From the NCBI RefSeq assembly GCF_003672135.1, contig NC_039511.1:10318464-10382463 (forward strand): a stretch of 64,000 bases of DNA. The letters run 5' to 3'. This document shows positions 27,190 to 40,987 of this stretch, piece by piece (positions within the stretch are counted from its first letter, which is position 1; the number at the start of each line of letters is the position of its first letter). The position numbers and the translations under genes were made by a program. Below the pieces are notes generated by a model that searched no databases, had not been told where the DNA came from, and saw nothing but the letters and a program-made list of their open reading frames with translations. Source of the DNA: Ooceraea biroi. Its lineage: Eukaryota; Arthropoda; Insecta; Hymenoptera; Formicidae.

Positions 27190-27414
27190 ATGGAAAAACT
27201 ACGCGACTGGTTCCCGGCATTCTCCGAAAGGCTGTTTGAAATGCCGCATAGGGAAGATACCACTTTATCAATGATTAAATATCTCCTCGAAGCGTGCGAC
27301 TCTCTCGACAAATATACCCAATATCGTTTAACTTTGCTAATGGAAATTCTAGCCGCATCTATAATTCTTGTATCGACCGCGTTTATGTTCTTTTTATGTC
27401 AAACTAATGTATAA
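27190..27414 (+). CDS. Candidate small ORF, tail-anchored-like protein of 74 aa
   Basis: A complete frame from ATG 27190 to TAA, with an in-frame TGA just upstream at 27178-27180, so this ATG is the only start. The product is unrecognised. Residues 1-48 are mixed charged and aromatic (MEKLRDWFPAF at the start, then a Tyr- and Leu-rich part). Residues about 49-69 form one strongly hydrophobic segment (LLMEILAASIILVSTAFMFF), followed by a short CQTNV tail. That layout would fit a single-pass protein with a cytosolic N-terminus and a C-terminal anchor. The codon mix looks more coding-like than neighbouring frames. Against it: frames of this size are common by chance here, the base at -3 of the start is T, and no promoter or poly(A) signal is evident. 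It may be an intronic gene or a chance frame. Confidence 0.25.
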   Translation: MEKLRDWFPAFSERLFEMPHREDTTLSMIKYLLEACDSLDKYTQYRLTLLMEILAASIILVSTAFMFFLCQTNV

Positions 27415-30400
27415 ATTAAGAAAAAAAATTATAGTAAATACAATTTTCTTTAATAATGTATTTATAATAATAATGTCGGTTTAATAATACATAAATTATT
27501 ATACAAATATATAAATATGTACACGATATACACACATTAAATTTTATGTGCCTTTTATATTTAATATATTAATTGCTGCTTATCAGATTAAATATAAATA
27601 CATCACCAAATATTAAATCAAACGACGCAATTTGATTCAAGCATATATCCGTTTAATAATGCATCACCGGGTAAAGGAACTTCCCGCAAGGATCAGCCTT
27701 AATTGAAAATCTAATCGAATGCCATCGGCTCTATCCCGAGGGATATGCTTGCGCCGTGTTCGCGGTATTGCTATACCGTGTATTAGTTTCCATCCGACTG
27801 TTAATCGAACGCAGTGATCCAATTTGGTATGAGTTGACTTGAGTCGAACTGTCGCGTCTCTGATCAAGCTCTCGAGCTTGTTCTGTCTTGTCTTGGGTTC
27901 CTCGGGAATACGTAAGAACGGGAATACGTGCAGAAGTAGAGGAGTGGAGGGATGCGCAAGAACTGTGGGAGCTCACGATCGTCCGTACGTGCCTTGTAAC
28001 CGGGATACTGGTCGTTTAGCCGCTCTTGCACGCCGACGGCATGCCAGCCGTCGTCAATGATGATGCATAGTGCCGAAATAATGAAAGAAATAGGTGGTTA
28101 GAAAGTGCGTTAGTCACGGACGATTTATTTTCATTTGTTGCCGTTGAGGGTATAACGAATTCGCGGCAGCAGCTGTTGATGAATGCCGATGACGATTAGG
28201 AAACTGAAAAGATTTTAGAAATTATCTCCTTGATTGAAATACAATTATTCCTGGATACATATGTTCCATGAAATGTAAATACAAAAGGGAGACGCAAAAG
28301 GAAGATACAAAAAGGAAAAAAGAGAAAGAACTGGTGTGTTTAATTTCTTATAAAATACAATAATTGTTTGTCACATAAATTACGAGGTGTTACAAAATAT
28401 TATCGTGCCGTAAAATGGATTTGATGCTGCAGAAAATTGAGCAGAACAAATATTCGTGTAAGGAAGAGCATCTTTCGTGTCGAGATGGAGATATATCGCT
28501 CGGGAGAGGTAATCATTTATTTGCACGATCTGAACTCCGGAGTCTTCGTTTGATCCTCCAATCGCTCGTCGAACGAATGAACATCAACTACTGCATTGTG
28601 GGAATGGAATGAAGAAGTGGGTGCACGTGCACTTCGATCCCGGAAAGGGAAGCAGTCGTAGAGCTTCCTAGTAGGCAGAAATACGAACCCGATCGTTGAC
28701 GTCCAGAAAAAAAGCGAAAAAGAAAAGTTGGGACAGTTTGGGTCACAACGTGCAGTGCGAATAATTAGACGACGAAATTATCGGCAAATAAACCGTTGGT
28801 GAACTTAAGCTAAGCATGAAGCAACCCACTAAAGTATAAAATATCAAATTACGCTAATAATTAAAATATTAGCGAAATATAATAGATGGTTTTCGTATAG
28901 AAATTATCCTGTTGATAATCGTATTTTACATTTTCTAAAACTATAAATTTCCTTATGTACATACACTTATTTTCGTAACAGAAACATATCATTTCATGAA
29001 AACGACTGATTAAACACCGAGCATTGTCCTGAAAATCAGTTTTTTTGTTACTTGAAAGAAATCTGAAATAGAAGAAGACACTTTCTCCGGATTCTCTTCC
29101 ACGTCTCATTTCCCAACGGTAGAGTGACGTTAATGATCCGCGGCGCGGCTGTGGGACCGATATAACTTAATGGATGGTAAAAGATTGCGGGATGAAGCTC
29201 GAGCGTCGCGCAACACGGCGCGGCGCGGCGTGACTACCATTAACGCGATATCTGCGAAATTAATCTGGTACGCGTCCTAGAATAACTTCCATGTTTACCG
29301 ACATTTGCATGCAGAAACGCCGAGCGATAAGCCGACCTGGCCTCCGCGGGCGCGCTATTACACCGCGTGTATCGAGTGTCATGTCCGGTTGGCGGGTTGG
29401 AGAACGTTAGGGAAGCGGAAACGCTACCGCAATGGCAAACGCGAATAGTTGCAGCTCAGCGCGATATGTACTTTGTAGCGTTTTGGCTGATGCACTCCGA
29501 GTGATTTATCCTCGGTGACGCCTCATAAATGCGCGCGTTTACGTCTGCAAACCCTTTAATCTGATAAGCAAACCTTCTTCGAGCGTGCACGGTGTGGACA
29601 GTGTGGAATATTGTGACGCGTTATTACTACAAAGGCGACTTTCTATTTACTCTTGTTGCATTTCTCATCTGGACATCGTCCAAGTGATATTTTGGAGGCA
29701 CGAGACCGAGTGGCCTAGTCCGCACAAAGACTATTTCCTATTACTCTATTTATAGTGCGGCAACAATCTAACATTGACGTCGTATCGGTCAAAATATCCT
29801 GCCAACATGGATAAATCTTACACATATACAAATATATTAATTATTATAATTAAATAAAATAATTAATATGTGATAAAAGTAATATAGTTTTAAACTCTAC
29901 TCAAGTGATTTAAAAAAGGTGATATTAAAATAATTAATGTACATAATTACATAAAGGTCTTGTTTATTATGGTTTCGAAGATACACTATTTCGCTTGTAG
30001 TTCCATTACCTTTAATTCCATTATCACATTCACACGCACGTTAGAAAGGAAAGATAAGATCCCATTTGGCCGCGAAGTCGAAGGGGTGTCCCTGAACACG
30101 GTAGTCCGATTAGGATAGCCTTTCTTAATCCTCTTAAGACTCCCTAATCTAACAGGCTCACGACAATCCTGATTTATAAATCTACAGCCGTGCGTGTTTG
30201 CTGTGAAAGTTGGGAAGCATTGGGGTCGCGTGGGACCAGGTGGGTCCTATATATACTGTACATTATTATGAAGATTTCTCGTCATGATGCATTCTTATAT
30301 TAAAATCAATGTATTTTTTATTCAACAATAATTACTAAAATTGTATCTGCATTAATTAATCAGATAATTAGTTAGTTAAATTTATAGAAGAACAAAGGAT

Positions 30401-30540
30401 ACTTCGTGCATCAGATAATTTATTATATAATTAAATAGTTTTTATTATCGCCAGTATTATTCGAATTATTAACTTTAAACCTATTTTTCTGTATCTATAG
30501 TAACGTCAATTATATTTTAAAAAATTTATGTGATTATTAT
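27415..30540. other. Non-coding stretch, no gene supported
   Basis: AT-rich, with a CpG-rich patch at about 29120-29560. Open frames are short and without motifs. Nothing else seen. Confidence 0.5.
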
Positions 30541-30608
30541 CACAATATAAATAAAAATTTTAATAAGTTTTTCTTCTGATTGGTTTATATTGATCTGGAT
30601 CGAGACTG
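30541..30608 (+). repeat. Dispersed repeat, copy 1
   Basis: A segment of about 70 bp starting CACAATATAAATA and containing TTGGTTTATATTGATCTG recurs in the same orientation at 32266-32337, with scattered substitutions and small indels. The copies are about 1.7 kb apart and similarity stops on both sides. It looks like a fragment of an interspersed family; its class cannot be told from two short copies. Confidence 0.65.
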
Positions 30609-33600
30609 CATGATAATGGATCATTCAGTCAATTGAAGATTCCATCAAATGAAGAGTTAAAATGAGAATTAATGTAAAACATTAAAACGTAATGTAAAAT
30701 AAAAATTTTCTGCGGTAGCACAGGGTCACAACCTGCTTTGATGGTGAGTGGCTGACGGATGAAATGCAACACGTGATACCCTACGTGATACACGTTGCAT
30801 CAATCTCGCTGGATCAAGTTTTGCACGGTTCATTTTTCTGCTTTCTGCGCAACCTGATTTGCATTACGTTGCTCACGATGCCGTGTTGAGAATTTATTTT
30901 CTCTACTCTGCTGCATGTAACAGCGTCCCTTGTAGCTTACATAAGAAAGATGATTTATTCCTGGCTCGCTACTTTTCGCGGTTTTTGTCCCTAACTTGAT
31001 TGCATTTTTACCGTGTGCGATTTCACGATTTGTGTTTTGCTAATTTTGCGGTTTCAGTCAACAACACTGTAGTTTTTAGGTTGATAAAAATCGTCATCGT
31101 CCAAGATAATTTCAAGATTTTATTTGATTGGCTTCCTTGTCGATGCTTAATCATGAGTGGAGTAATCCGAGAAGTCATTTCTCAGAATACAGTCGCGACT
31201 GAAACAAACGATACTCTGTCTGGCGTTTGGTATCACTCGGATTATACGAGAGACCTTTCATAATAATTCATACAATCATGATTAATTGACTCCCATTATT
31301 GCTCCAGTACGAGTTAATTGAAATATTATAGAGTCGAAATAGTAATTACTAAACAAATCGCTTAGTTAATCAACACACATTGTTGATTTTAGACATTAAA
31401 TTATTTATAATTAAGCAAATATACAAATAGAACATTGTCACGTTACTCTCTCTTCTCTTATCACTGTAATAATATGATATAATACAATAATATAATACAT
31501 ACAGTTCCAGTTATCAGTTCCCATAACGTTCTAGTTATTTAAAAACTAATGTAGAAATGTCAAATGAAAACGTAATTTATATCGAGTCATTTACGTGAAA
31601 ATATCTGAAATGACGACAAAGAAACGTTGTTCAGGATGCACAGGCCCGGTGCTGTATGCGCGTATAGTAAATTAAATTCTTCCAGGGAATATCGGGCGAT
31701 TGCAGTGTGAGGAAAACAAAAACGATGGGCATAATTCGGCGTCCATTCACCGGCAATTTAGCGCCCTTTCATGCGAGTGCTGCATTTGCCCTCGAAACCG
31801 CAACTGCACGCGCTGTGCGCTTCAGTCTGACTGCCATCGACGTTTCAAAGACGAACTACATCCAACATCTGTCCACGTTTTGCTACCTGAATGACTGTGC
31901 ATAATGCTCAAGTGCGATACATACATACATACGTATACCGAGGGCGACCCCGCATAATGCGCACGTATCCGTCGCGGGGTGTACGTCCGGATAATGCAGT
32001 TCCTCCTCCTCTTTTTTGCAGGATACGTGCGGCAACATCCGTCAAAGGGAGTTTCCCTTCGCGCTTTCGCTTCTCATTATGCACAAACTTTCACAGATTT
32101 TCGGTGTCGTTATGCGTTTAATCTGCCATTAAACTGTCATTACTTTGAGATTATACTCTACATATTATTTTATGCATAATATATATTTTATAAATGTTGC
32201 AACGAATTAGAAAATTTAAAACCAAAGAGAATCTGTGACAAAAATCTGTTAGAAAAATCTCTCTTCACAATATAAATACAAATTCTAATAGGTTTTTTTC
32301 TGTTTGGTTTATATTGATCTGAGTTGGTCAAGACTGCCTATTATGTCTAATACATTTTCATACGGAGATAGGAGCGGCTAGATGGTATCGCTGTAAATTC
32401 AGTGTCGTAAAAAGATGAGCATATGCGATAACTTTAATGTTAACCATATGAAAATACATTCCACTCTCGCTGACAGGCTGGAGAGCTGCGTGTTCTCATG
32501 AATGCTCTGTTTTTCGATACGTTCGACCTATATGTTACGCCTATTCCAAGGGTCGTCGAAAGAGAACGCATCTCATATGTTGAAAGGGACGCGAGGGCAA
32601 CCCTAACCCTGAAACTGCGCAATGTGCGCAGTATACATATACTACAGCCGGTGGCATCCCACGTAATTGCATTGATATCAAAATACCGGGGTAACCGTCC
32701 GTGTAGAGGTACAATCGAGCTTTATAGCGCTGCACACACTTGAAATCTTCTCGGACATGTGTCATGCCGCATGGTGCATGGATTATAACAAAATGATTTG
32801 CCACTTGTTCTCACGCGGAGAGTCTCATAAGAGCTACATCAAATTTTAAGATAGGAAATTTTTTAATAGAATCAAAGTTGATTCGTATAGATTCTAATGG
32901 CGATATATTTATTAAATAATAAATGATTAAATGTATCGCAGTTATCACAGGTGTTTCTGACAGTTTCTACAATTTCTCATATTTCATTTGAGTAAACCGA
33001 GAAACATAAAACGCCAAATATAGTTTATGGAACATTCACATAGTAGGAGTTACAATATCTGAATATAAATTTTTCAATATCTGTTATAACATAATTAAAA
33101 GCGAAGTCACTTTTGAGGGTAGAAATGTAGAGTAAAATCTCGATTTAGTATGAAATGGTTTTTATTTCACGGTACAAGTTTCGTACATTTTTGATCGATA
33201 ACTTGATCGATTGCTTTTAAATCGACGGCGACGGCGAAATCCGACAAATCCGGATTCGTTAATTGTAGGAGCACCAGGTGCGACGAACCGCGGGAACGAA
33301 CATACGTGACAATCGTCGATAATCACGCTTTGTTGAAGCCGACGCGACATTGTCGATGTGTGCGCCCCGAAAAATAAAGAGTTATGCTCCGTCGAGCTTC
33401 GCGACATGAGGGCAGATCCCTTTAGGACCCCCCGGGGATGCCAGACTAACACAGGGCGGGGTCGATCGACTTGCGATATGAAATTTCGGGCACGTAGGAA
33501 TGTCTTGGAGCACTCGTGGTAGCGGAACAAGATACGTCAAGGTACCGAATATGACGTCCCCCAGTCGTCAATCGAGATTTACGAGCCGGTTGTGCTACCG

Positions 33601-34955
33601 GAATTGCATGTCCGGTGCCAAAAATGATTTTGATTTGCCGCAGCTGCATCTCATCGCGCATTTTCCGCACCAGAGAGGACGCAATACAAATTCATCTCTG
33701 ATGTAAATTTCATTTCTACGAGAGTGCATGCGGAAAATGTTGCTGCGATATTTAAATACTCACGTTGTAACACGCTGTGACACGTTGCAGCAAGAGTTAT
33801 CGAGATTAATCGAGCATATAAATGTAAATATAAATGTCACGTAGACCATTATCCATCCTGGGCTTCCTGGGTAATATTACGATTTTATAATTTAGCCTTT
33901 TGTTTATTTTATTTTATTTCCCGAATACAATAACGTAGCGCGATGGAGCTCGATATTAACAACCTGATCACTGAACCTGAACACCACCTCCACCTGCGCA
34001 AAACATTTCTCAACAATTCGCGGCACGTGCGCTGTATGCGTATAATTCACCGGCTGCTCTTCGAAAGCAGTACGTTGCGAATGTGGGTCGGCACGTGCGG
34101 TAATTATGACCACTAGGCATTATGAGCGCCCTGCTCCTGAGGGGTTAAGGGGTGCGGGAGCAATTCGAGGGAGCGATTGAGAATCGCCACGAAAGTATTC
34201 GGGGGACGTCTCGCATGGGACATAAGCGCATTGTCGCGGTTAAAAACACTTCATTTACGGCGAATTAGAGTCTCTGTGTCTCGGGGGAGAGGAGATAAAG
34301 CAGGGCTAAAGGAGGGAGGTGCATCAGCAGCGACCATGGCGTTCGATCGCTTTTCATCGTTTGCGGACAATGCGAGAGCGCCGCTCCCCTGTGACACCTT
34401 GTGCTCATTCGAACCCCGTTTAAACTCACGCGGCAGCTCTCTCATGTTGGGAACCATCCCGCCCTTCCTGATTCACTTTCACTCGCATCAATTCCGGCTC
34501 TCGCCCACCTACCGGAAGGTAATCCCCTTTATCCCAGTGTACTCTACTTCCGGGATGCAAATTTTCACTCTCAGCTTCCTTCGATCACTTCCAGTCCTTT
34601 CAATCGCTCAGAATGAATCCAATTTCTTAGTCGCTGCTATTCTTGAGAAATGCTGGTGATACATATTACGCGAGAGTGCTAAAAAAAGTATTAAACGCTT
34701 TTAGTATCGATCAGACGTACGTGCATGTATTTACTTTTAACGTATTGATGTCCGGCGTTAGTTTCCCCATCGAATTTTCCCGGCCTGCTGTTTCCGTCGA
34801 AGCAACCCTCTTTGGTTCGACCGCACGAACGGTCGAACGAGTTTCTGCCGCACATGTATAAACGAACACTGCCACGAACCGAGGGTGGCCGTCTAGGGTA
34901 GCTTCATAGGCCGAAAGAGGGACCAGCGGGGATCAGGAGGGGCAAGTTTGATCAC
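30609..34955. other. Non-coding stretch between the dispersed repeat and the CGA array
   Basis: Mostly AT-rich, with GC-richer patches at about 31730-32080, 33180-33690 and 33930-34590. The 160-codon frame in the last patch (from 34177) starts with TTG, not ATG, and has no recognisable domain. A four-unit ATAC run lies near 31919-31934. No gene supported. Confidence 0.5.
32266..32337 (+). repeat. Dispersed repeat, copy 2
   Basis: Second copy of the segment at 30541-30608: same order of CACAATATAAATA, a T-rich centre, TTGGTTTATATTGATCTG and a closing AGACTGC. The differences look like old, independent mutations rather than a recent duplication. Confidence 0.65.
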
Positions 34956-35031
34956 GCGACGACTACTACGCCGACGACGACGACGCCGACGACGACGACG
35001 ACGACGACGACAACGACGACGACGACGACGG
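34956..35031. repeat. (CGA)n trinucleotide array
   Basis: About 25 CGA/GAC units with a few interruptions (CTA, CGC, CAA). On the minus strand one frame reads as poly-arginine, which is an artefact of the triplet; no flanking coding sequence supports it. Confidence 0.9.
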
Positions 35032-38000
35032 CAAAGGTTATTGACATTCAGCCGTATAGTCTGCATGCGGCGCAACTCCCGTCGCCTTTGTTTCTCTCTT
35101 TTCCCGTAAATTATATCGAGTCATCTTGCTGCACTGAGCACTTGCTTCGTGATCCAAATTATGGAAATTACTAACATATAGGCTTCCGCGATGCTTCTTC
35201 CTTGCTGGCGGGCCGCATAATAAAATTCCACGATGTTTTAGGCCGTTACCCTTTTGCATTCGATGTAAGCGGACCCGTATGTCGATAGTAAGTCTATATA
35301 TGTATTATGCATGTATCAAAGTGAACGAGATTGTGATTATTGCATTAACGAATGTTGTGTGCAAGCCTATTCCCCCATCATCATGATTGACATAGTCTTA
35401 GAAATTATAAAATTTAGAAATGTTACATAAAATTACATTACATTCCTTTTTGATCACTAATAGATATACATATAGAATAATTAAAATTAAATTAGATTAT
35501 TACATGATAGAATAAAAATTTTTTAAGAAAATATTTAATTTCTTTTATATTTTTCACGCGAAAAATAATTGTTGATTTTAATTTTTAACTAAGATATTTC
35601 TCATTTATCTTAAAAAAAGAGATGACAGTTTAGAATTGACCTTCCGCGTTTTTAGGTTTGCATCTCCCTAGTTTGCGGTAAACGCCGTTTAGTCTCACTT
35701 TGCATAACAGCTCTGCGATGCACGAGCCCATCGTCGACGAAATCCGAGTGCAAACGGAGCGTTCGGCCGCAACGTACATTGACTTCATTCCACGTTTAGC
35801 ATGGCAGCAGGTGCATTTAGTCCGTTGCTTGTGGGAAACACCTGATAACTCGCACACGTAGGTACGTGCATCTGCGATGTGGATCCTGTGTCCGGTGCTG
35901 ATGCAGTCACCTGCGGCTGCACGTTTGCGCCTAACGTTTTCCATGCAATCGATTTTTAACGTACTGGGATTAACGTTTATTTATGTACTTTCATCTTTCG
36001 CAATTTCATCTTATTATAAAATATTTTTAACACCCCAAATTCTATTTAAGTAAAATTTTTGATATTTTAGGAGAGAAAATGATAATTATAGATTACTGTT
36101 TAACAATCGGAAATAAAAAAAATCTCATTCTTATTTTTTTTGTAGACAAATCTTTACATGCGAGTTTCTTTGAATAAACAAAACGGAGAACACATGATAT
36201 TAACGGAAACTATGAATGACAGGAAATTCGAAGAAACACGCAATCTTCGGATGCACCTGGTGCTGCCAGGTTTTTTTAGAGAGGATGCAGGGGACAAAAG
36301 ATACCGCAAATGCCACAGAATGTCGCCTCCCAACACAAATATTAAAATACGAGACTTAATCTTTATCCTAGTATAGTTCTCACTACATAACCCTATATCA
36401 CAATCTCTTTCTGCGAGTTTCGATTTATCGCAGTATGTTAATCAAATTATGAAATAAGAATACAATAATAGATTAAATATTAGAATAATAATCTAGAACA
36501 AAGAATCTAAAACAAAAAAATCATATAAATTGTAAAACCATACGAAACGCGAGACAATAACGAGTAATCATTTATATCTATATTTTATGTTTATTTCATT
36601 AATATTTTAATGAAGCGTGTGCCCTGAAACATTTAAGTCTATAATTTATTAATATATACGAACATGGAAGTCAAGCTTCCACATTCTGTCAGCGCGATAA
36701 TTCACTGCATGCTATCGCGTGTCGCACCTGGAGAAGAGCACTAAATTAAGATTACTCATCTTCGTCGATTGCCCCACCCTTTATCGTGATCACAATCGTA
36801 TCCGTAGCCGCTGGATGCGTCCATTGTTACCTCAAGAAAGCAATAGTTCATTTATCATAGTGTTCGTTGAATTACGTCAGCGATCGATCTGATCTGTCCC
36901 CAGGAAAAGTTCATTATATCTTCCTTTGCCATGCACAAACACCCATTTAGATAATCCTCTGTGTGACGACAATTTCCCGACACTGTTCTCACCGTGCTTA
37001 ATTGTCCGTTGCGTGTGAGTAAAACGGGAAATCGCTTGAAAAAGAATAAAATCTGATGAAGATTGCGCAATAGACAACAAACGCATGGATATGTGAACTG
37101 AAGTTGTTCCGCTTCGACGGTATGGAAGCGGAAAGTATCCAAAGAGAAAAAGACAGAGAGAAAGACGTCGAATGCAGTCGTGCGAAATGTAGGTGGGGGT
37201 CTCCATTCACGGTTTCAAGCACGCGTGTGCGTACAGGCTTGCACGAGAAAGACGCGCATAACGATGATCGCGGAAGGATCGACGACAATTACGTAATTAT
37301 CTATCAATTAAGTTTGCATTATATGCTTCCGTGTGGGCGAGCGTGGAGACACGGGTGTTTTGTGCAACTGTGCGATAGAGCATAATGACATGATATACGT
37401 TGGTCATGCTTAGATTTCCGGTGAAAAATCTTGGAGAATCTTTCAAGTAACAAAATTAACAAAAATTGAAAATTATATAATCTTTATTTTTCAAATGTAG
37501 ATTTAAAACCGAATATTTCTTTTGTAAAGAAAAATGACAGATATATTAAAAAATGTAAAAATAAATAGAGATTAATGATAAATACGGAAATACTAATTAA
37601 AGAGTCGCAATTGAAATGTCTGTGTAAAGTAATTTCGAATGAAGTCGGCACACTCGATTGCCGTAGATAATTGCAATAAAGTCTCGGTTTAATTAGAGTG
37701 TACGTGTGTCTAATTACGGAATAAAGCCGCTAAACGATACGGTAACGAAGTTTGCCGTTCCGCAATGCGGGCATCGGTTATAGTTTCGGAGTTAAGTCGC
37801 GGTAAGTCGGTTAGCGTGGCCGCGTTAAATGATCGCGAAGCTTTCTGCCTCTCTCTTACAACGAAGCCATCGTAACGGAGACAAAGGCGAGGCCTTTTAA
37901 CGGCACTGTCAAGTTATTCGGAGAGATGTATAGTAAGGCACGCGGTTTAAAATGTCAGTCAGCACCGCGCCCAAGGACCCGAGACGTGTCCCAGCCAGAT

Positions 38001-40931
38001 TCCGTATTGTTCGCATTGTGCCTTGGTAGCCTCGGCACTGATTTCCGTCGACCGAGCGACCAACCGACTCTTTTTAAACACCCGAATCGAGCAACCGACC
38101 ACTTGAGAACGTAACGAATGGCGCACGGAAGTTCCCTCATGGGGAACAGAAAGATATGTTCGTGTGTTTTCCTCATGCAAAGTGCAGTCGTTAAGAAATG
38201 TTACAAATCGGCGCAACCGCATAGCTTAAACAAACGAATAAATCTCTTACTTCCTTTGCAAGGAAAAAGGATATGGAACAAAATTAAGAGGTTACGTTAT
38301 ATTCATCGTGCAACAAATAATATAAAAAAGCGAAACGTAATACGTTTACGTAATTGGACTATTTGTACTAATAAATTTATTCTGATTTTCTTAGTTTAAC
38401 TATACAAAAGATGATAAAACGTAAGTATAATACATTGTATTATACGTTAACATTTTCGAATGCGCTAGTGAGAACATTATATCGACGCAAATTGTTTTGT
38501 TTTTCTTTCGAATTAAGTTCAATTTTATATCATTCAGCATCGGTCTTATTTATTCCTCAGATCAAAGATGAAAATGATTCACATGCATGACATTAATCGA
38601 ATCATCGGGGAAACTGACTCGCTTCGTGGCTGCGATGCACCGAAGGCGAAGAGTCGTTAAGTGTACTTTAGTGCTGGGTCGAGGTGAGAAGCCGGCCAAT
38701 TATCGGCTTGGGAAGAGTCCCGCGAGTTCGCGATTCATGGCAGATACCGTGAACGACACTGTAAATCGTATAAGTCGGCCGATTGTACGTGAGCGAATTC
38801 GCGAAACGCAATAAATCGATCAGTAAACGATGTAATTGGACGGCATGGAAAGAGGAGGGCTCGCGCGGCGAAGGGATAAATGAGAGGCTGAATCACGACA
38901 ACGTCGGATAAATGGCGAAATATTGTGTTTCGCCGTAAAGATAATGATAGTCGAGATACTCTCGATGATCTTGATGGCTAGATCCTTCTTCTTACCGAAG
39001 AATGGTTGCGATCCTGATAACGGAGAAATATAGATTCTGTTGTTTACTTACTTTCATAAAATTTATATTATATTACTTTAATAAAATAAAAGATTAAAGT
39101 GTCAAATTGTTATCAATTTTTTCGTATAATATCCTGCTAATTTAAATACACTCTAAGGATAATATATATAATATATAATAAAACAAAATAATGAATGTAA
39201 AACATAGTTATATAGATATTCTTGTATATTATAAATGTGTGTGTGTGTGTGCATTTGTATATTTAATTACAATTAAACTAACTAATCAAACATCCAAAAG
39301 AAATGTCATTACAAAAATGAGGACGCGCCATTAAAAATTGCAATCAGCATAATAATAAGTGATAGGATAACAATGAACAATAAACGGCATATGCACCATA
39401 ATGTTTGTGAACCCGATATAAAATATCGTAAGGTTATCAACGTTGTTTTACCAGAACGCAATTTGCGAATTTAGTGCAACATGACACAATGTTGTATAAG
39501 GCACCGATATCTGTACAATCTAACTTCTACGGCGATAAAAATGTCCTCTCGCGAAATTCACTTCCAGACTAACGACTCGGAGAAGTTATTGCCCAGATAG
39601 CGTGCAAACGATCGAAGATAACAACTGTAATTATATCGTATAAGCGACCGAATGTGTCCGCGTCGACGATAATACTGGGCGTAATCGGTATTTCTCGTCG
39701 TACCATGGTGTCCTCGAAGTATGGTCGCAGCTTCCGAAGGCCGGAATCAACGTACAACATTGCCGTTGCATTTCCCACTGGAATTTCTGCATGTCCTACA
39801 TCCGCATTACGTAAGCAATAACTGCATCATATCACGCGACGCGTCTTAACAATCTCGCGTTGCTCGCTAACGATCACTTAATTGCGTTCGAGACGTTGCA
39901 CATCAACTCAGCATGCTAAAATCTACCATTTTCGAGTTAGAATGTTGCAAGATTTGTACAATTCCGCGGGGATATAATTTACTCATGGATAAAAAATCTT
40001 TAAATATACGCGCACGACGAATTAATGAAAAATTATATTCTTGTAAGTTTTGGATTTTAACGCATTATAAATCTTGACGTAAACTCTTGTTTCAGTTTGA
40101 AACAATATCCGCGAGAAAGTATTATCTCTCAATTTGTTATTTATGTGTGTATGATCATTTATCTGCATTCTGTGATATGACAATGAAGTACTTGTGGCTT
40201 AAAGATTGTCGATGCATCGGACTTTTGTATGACAGAAAGAAATTTGCATTGAATGTATCAAGATAATGAAATAACTAATGCAAAATTTTTAACACATTGT
40301 ACCGAGTCTGTAAACTGTACATTGACGGGATAAAACCACTTAAATGTAATTGACAATTTATGAAGCAAGCCATAATAAGCTCGCTTCGACGTCCTTAACA
40401 TCGATTTCTTCATGCTACTCAATCACACGTAACGTGTTAAGAATCTGTTCATTTAGAACGTTTATAATCTTCTTGCCTTTATCCAGTACTCGGTGCTTTC
40501 TCACGATAGAATTAATAATAGGAAACATTATTCAACAATTTAATATTTTTCATAATGGAAAAATATATATTGTATCTTTTATTAACAATATTTATCTGCA
40601 AAAATCTTTCCTGGAGAATGTTGATATTCGTCACGCGAAGCATGACACGAACACATTTGTCGGCCTTCTAGCAAAATGCAACTTGCAAATTATCATTGGC
40701 ACGTACATGGATCGTAAACAGAAATACTTGAGTAACGGGGTCGTTACTCTCTCGCGGGATAATCGTGCGATAACGTAATGTCTACGGAGCTGAGTTTCAA
40801 CTCAGTCGCAGATGATAGGTACTAGAAACGGCTCTTCCTTTCCGCTCGTTGTACGGAACATTTTATCGGACATGCTAGTAAAACTTGCGAGTGAAAAGCC
40901 GTGACGAACCGTTATGAGGTAGCTCACGCAT
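35032..40931. other. Non-coding stretch, no gene supported
   Basis: AT-rich DNA with patches of higher GC. A frame at 36158-36376 follows a T-run ending in TAG that resembles a splice acceptor, but no matching donor or motif is convincing. The 142-codon frame from 40350 has no ATG at its 5' end (it opens with TTG) and no recognised domain. A TG run lies at 39235-39251. Confidence 0.5.
39235..39251. repeat. (TG)n microsatellite
   Basis: Eight TG units in AT-rich DNA, seen directly. Confidence 0.85.
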
Positions 40932-40945
40932 AGAGAAAGAGAGAA

Positions 40946-40982
<37 letters not shown>

Positions 40983-40987
40983 AGAGA
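40932..40987. repeat. (GA)n microsatellite, interrupted
   Basis: Purine-only tract of GA units with AAA and GGA interruptions, the largest GA array in the window. Interruptions usually stabilise such arrays. Confidence 0.95.

Noticed and set aside
34177..34659. 160-codon frame
   Set aside because: Begins with TTG, lies in a GC-richer patch, and shows no recognisable protein features.
34893..35075. Poly-arginine frame on the minus strand
   Set aside because: It is only the CGA triplet array read in one frame; the flanks do not look coding.
36158..36376. 72-codon frame after an acceptor-like T-run and TAG
   Set aside because: Polypyrimidine runs followed by AG are frequent here, no donor and no homology is recognised, and the frame ends in a hydrophobic stretch typical of AT-rich DNA.
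37934..37946. Thirteen bases TAAGGCACGCGGT identical to the 5' end of miR-124
   Set aside because: Identity stops after 13 bases although mature miR-124 is conserved over its whole length, and the upstream sequence does not pair to form the expected precursor hairpin. A folding check and small-RNA reads would settle it.
40350..40778. 142-codon frame in AT-rich DNA
   Set aside because: It opens with TTG and contains no ATG near its start, no recognised domain and no splice context.
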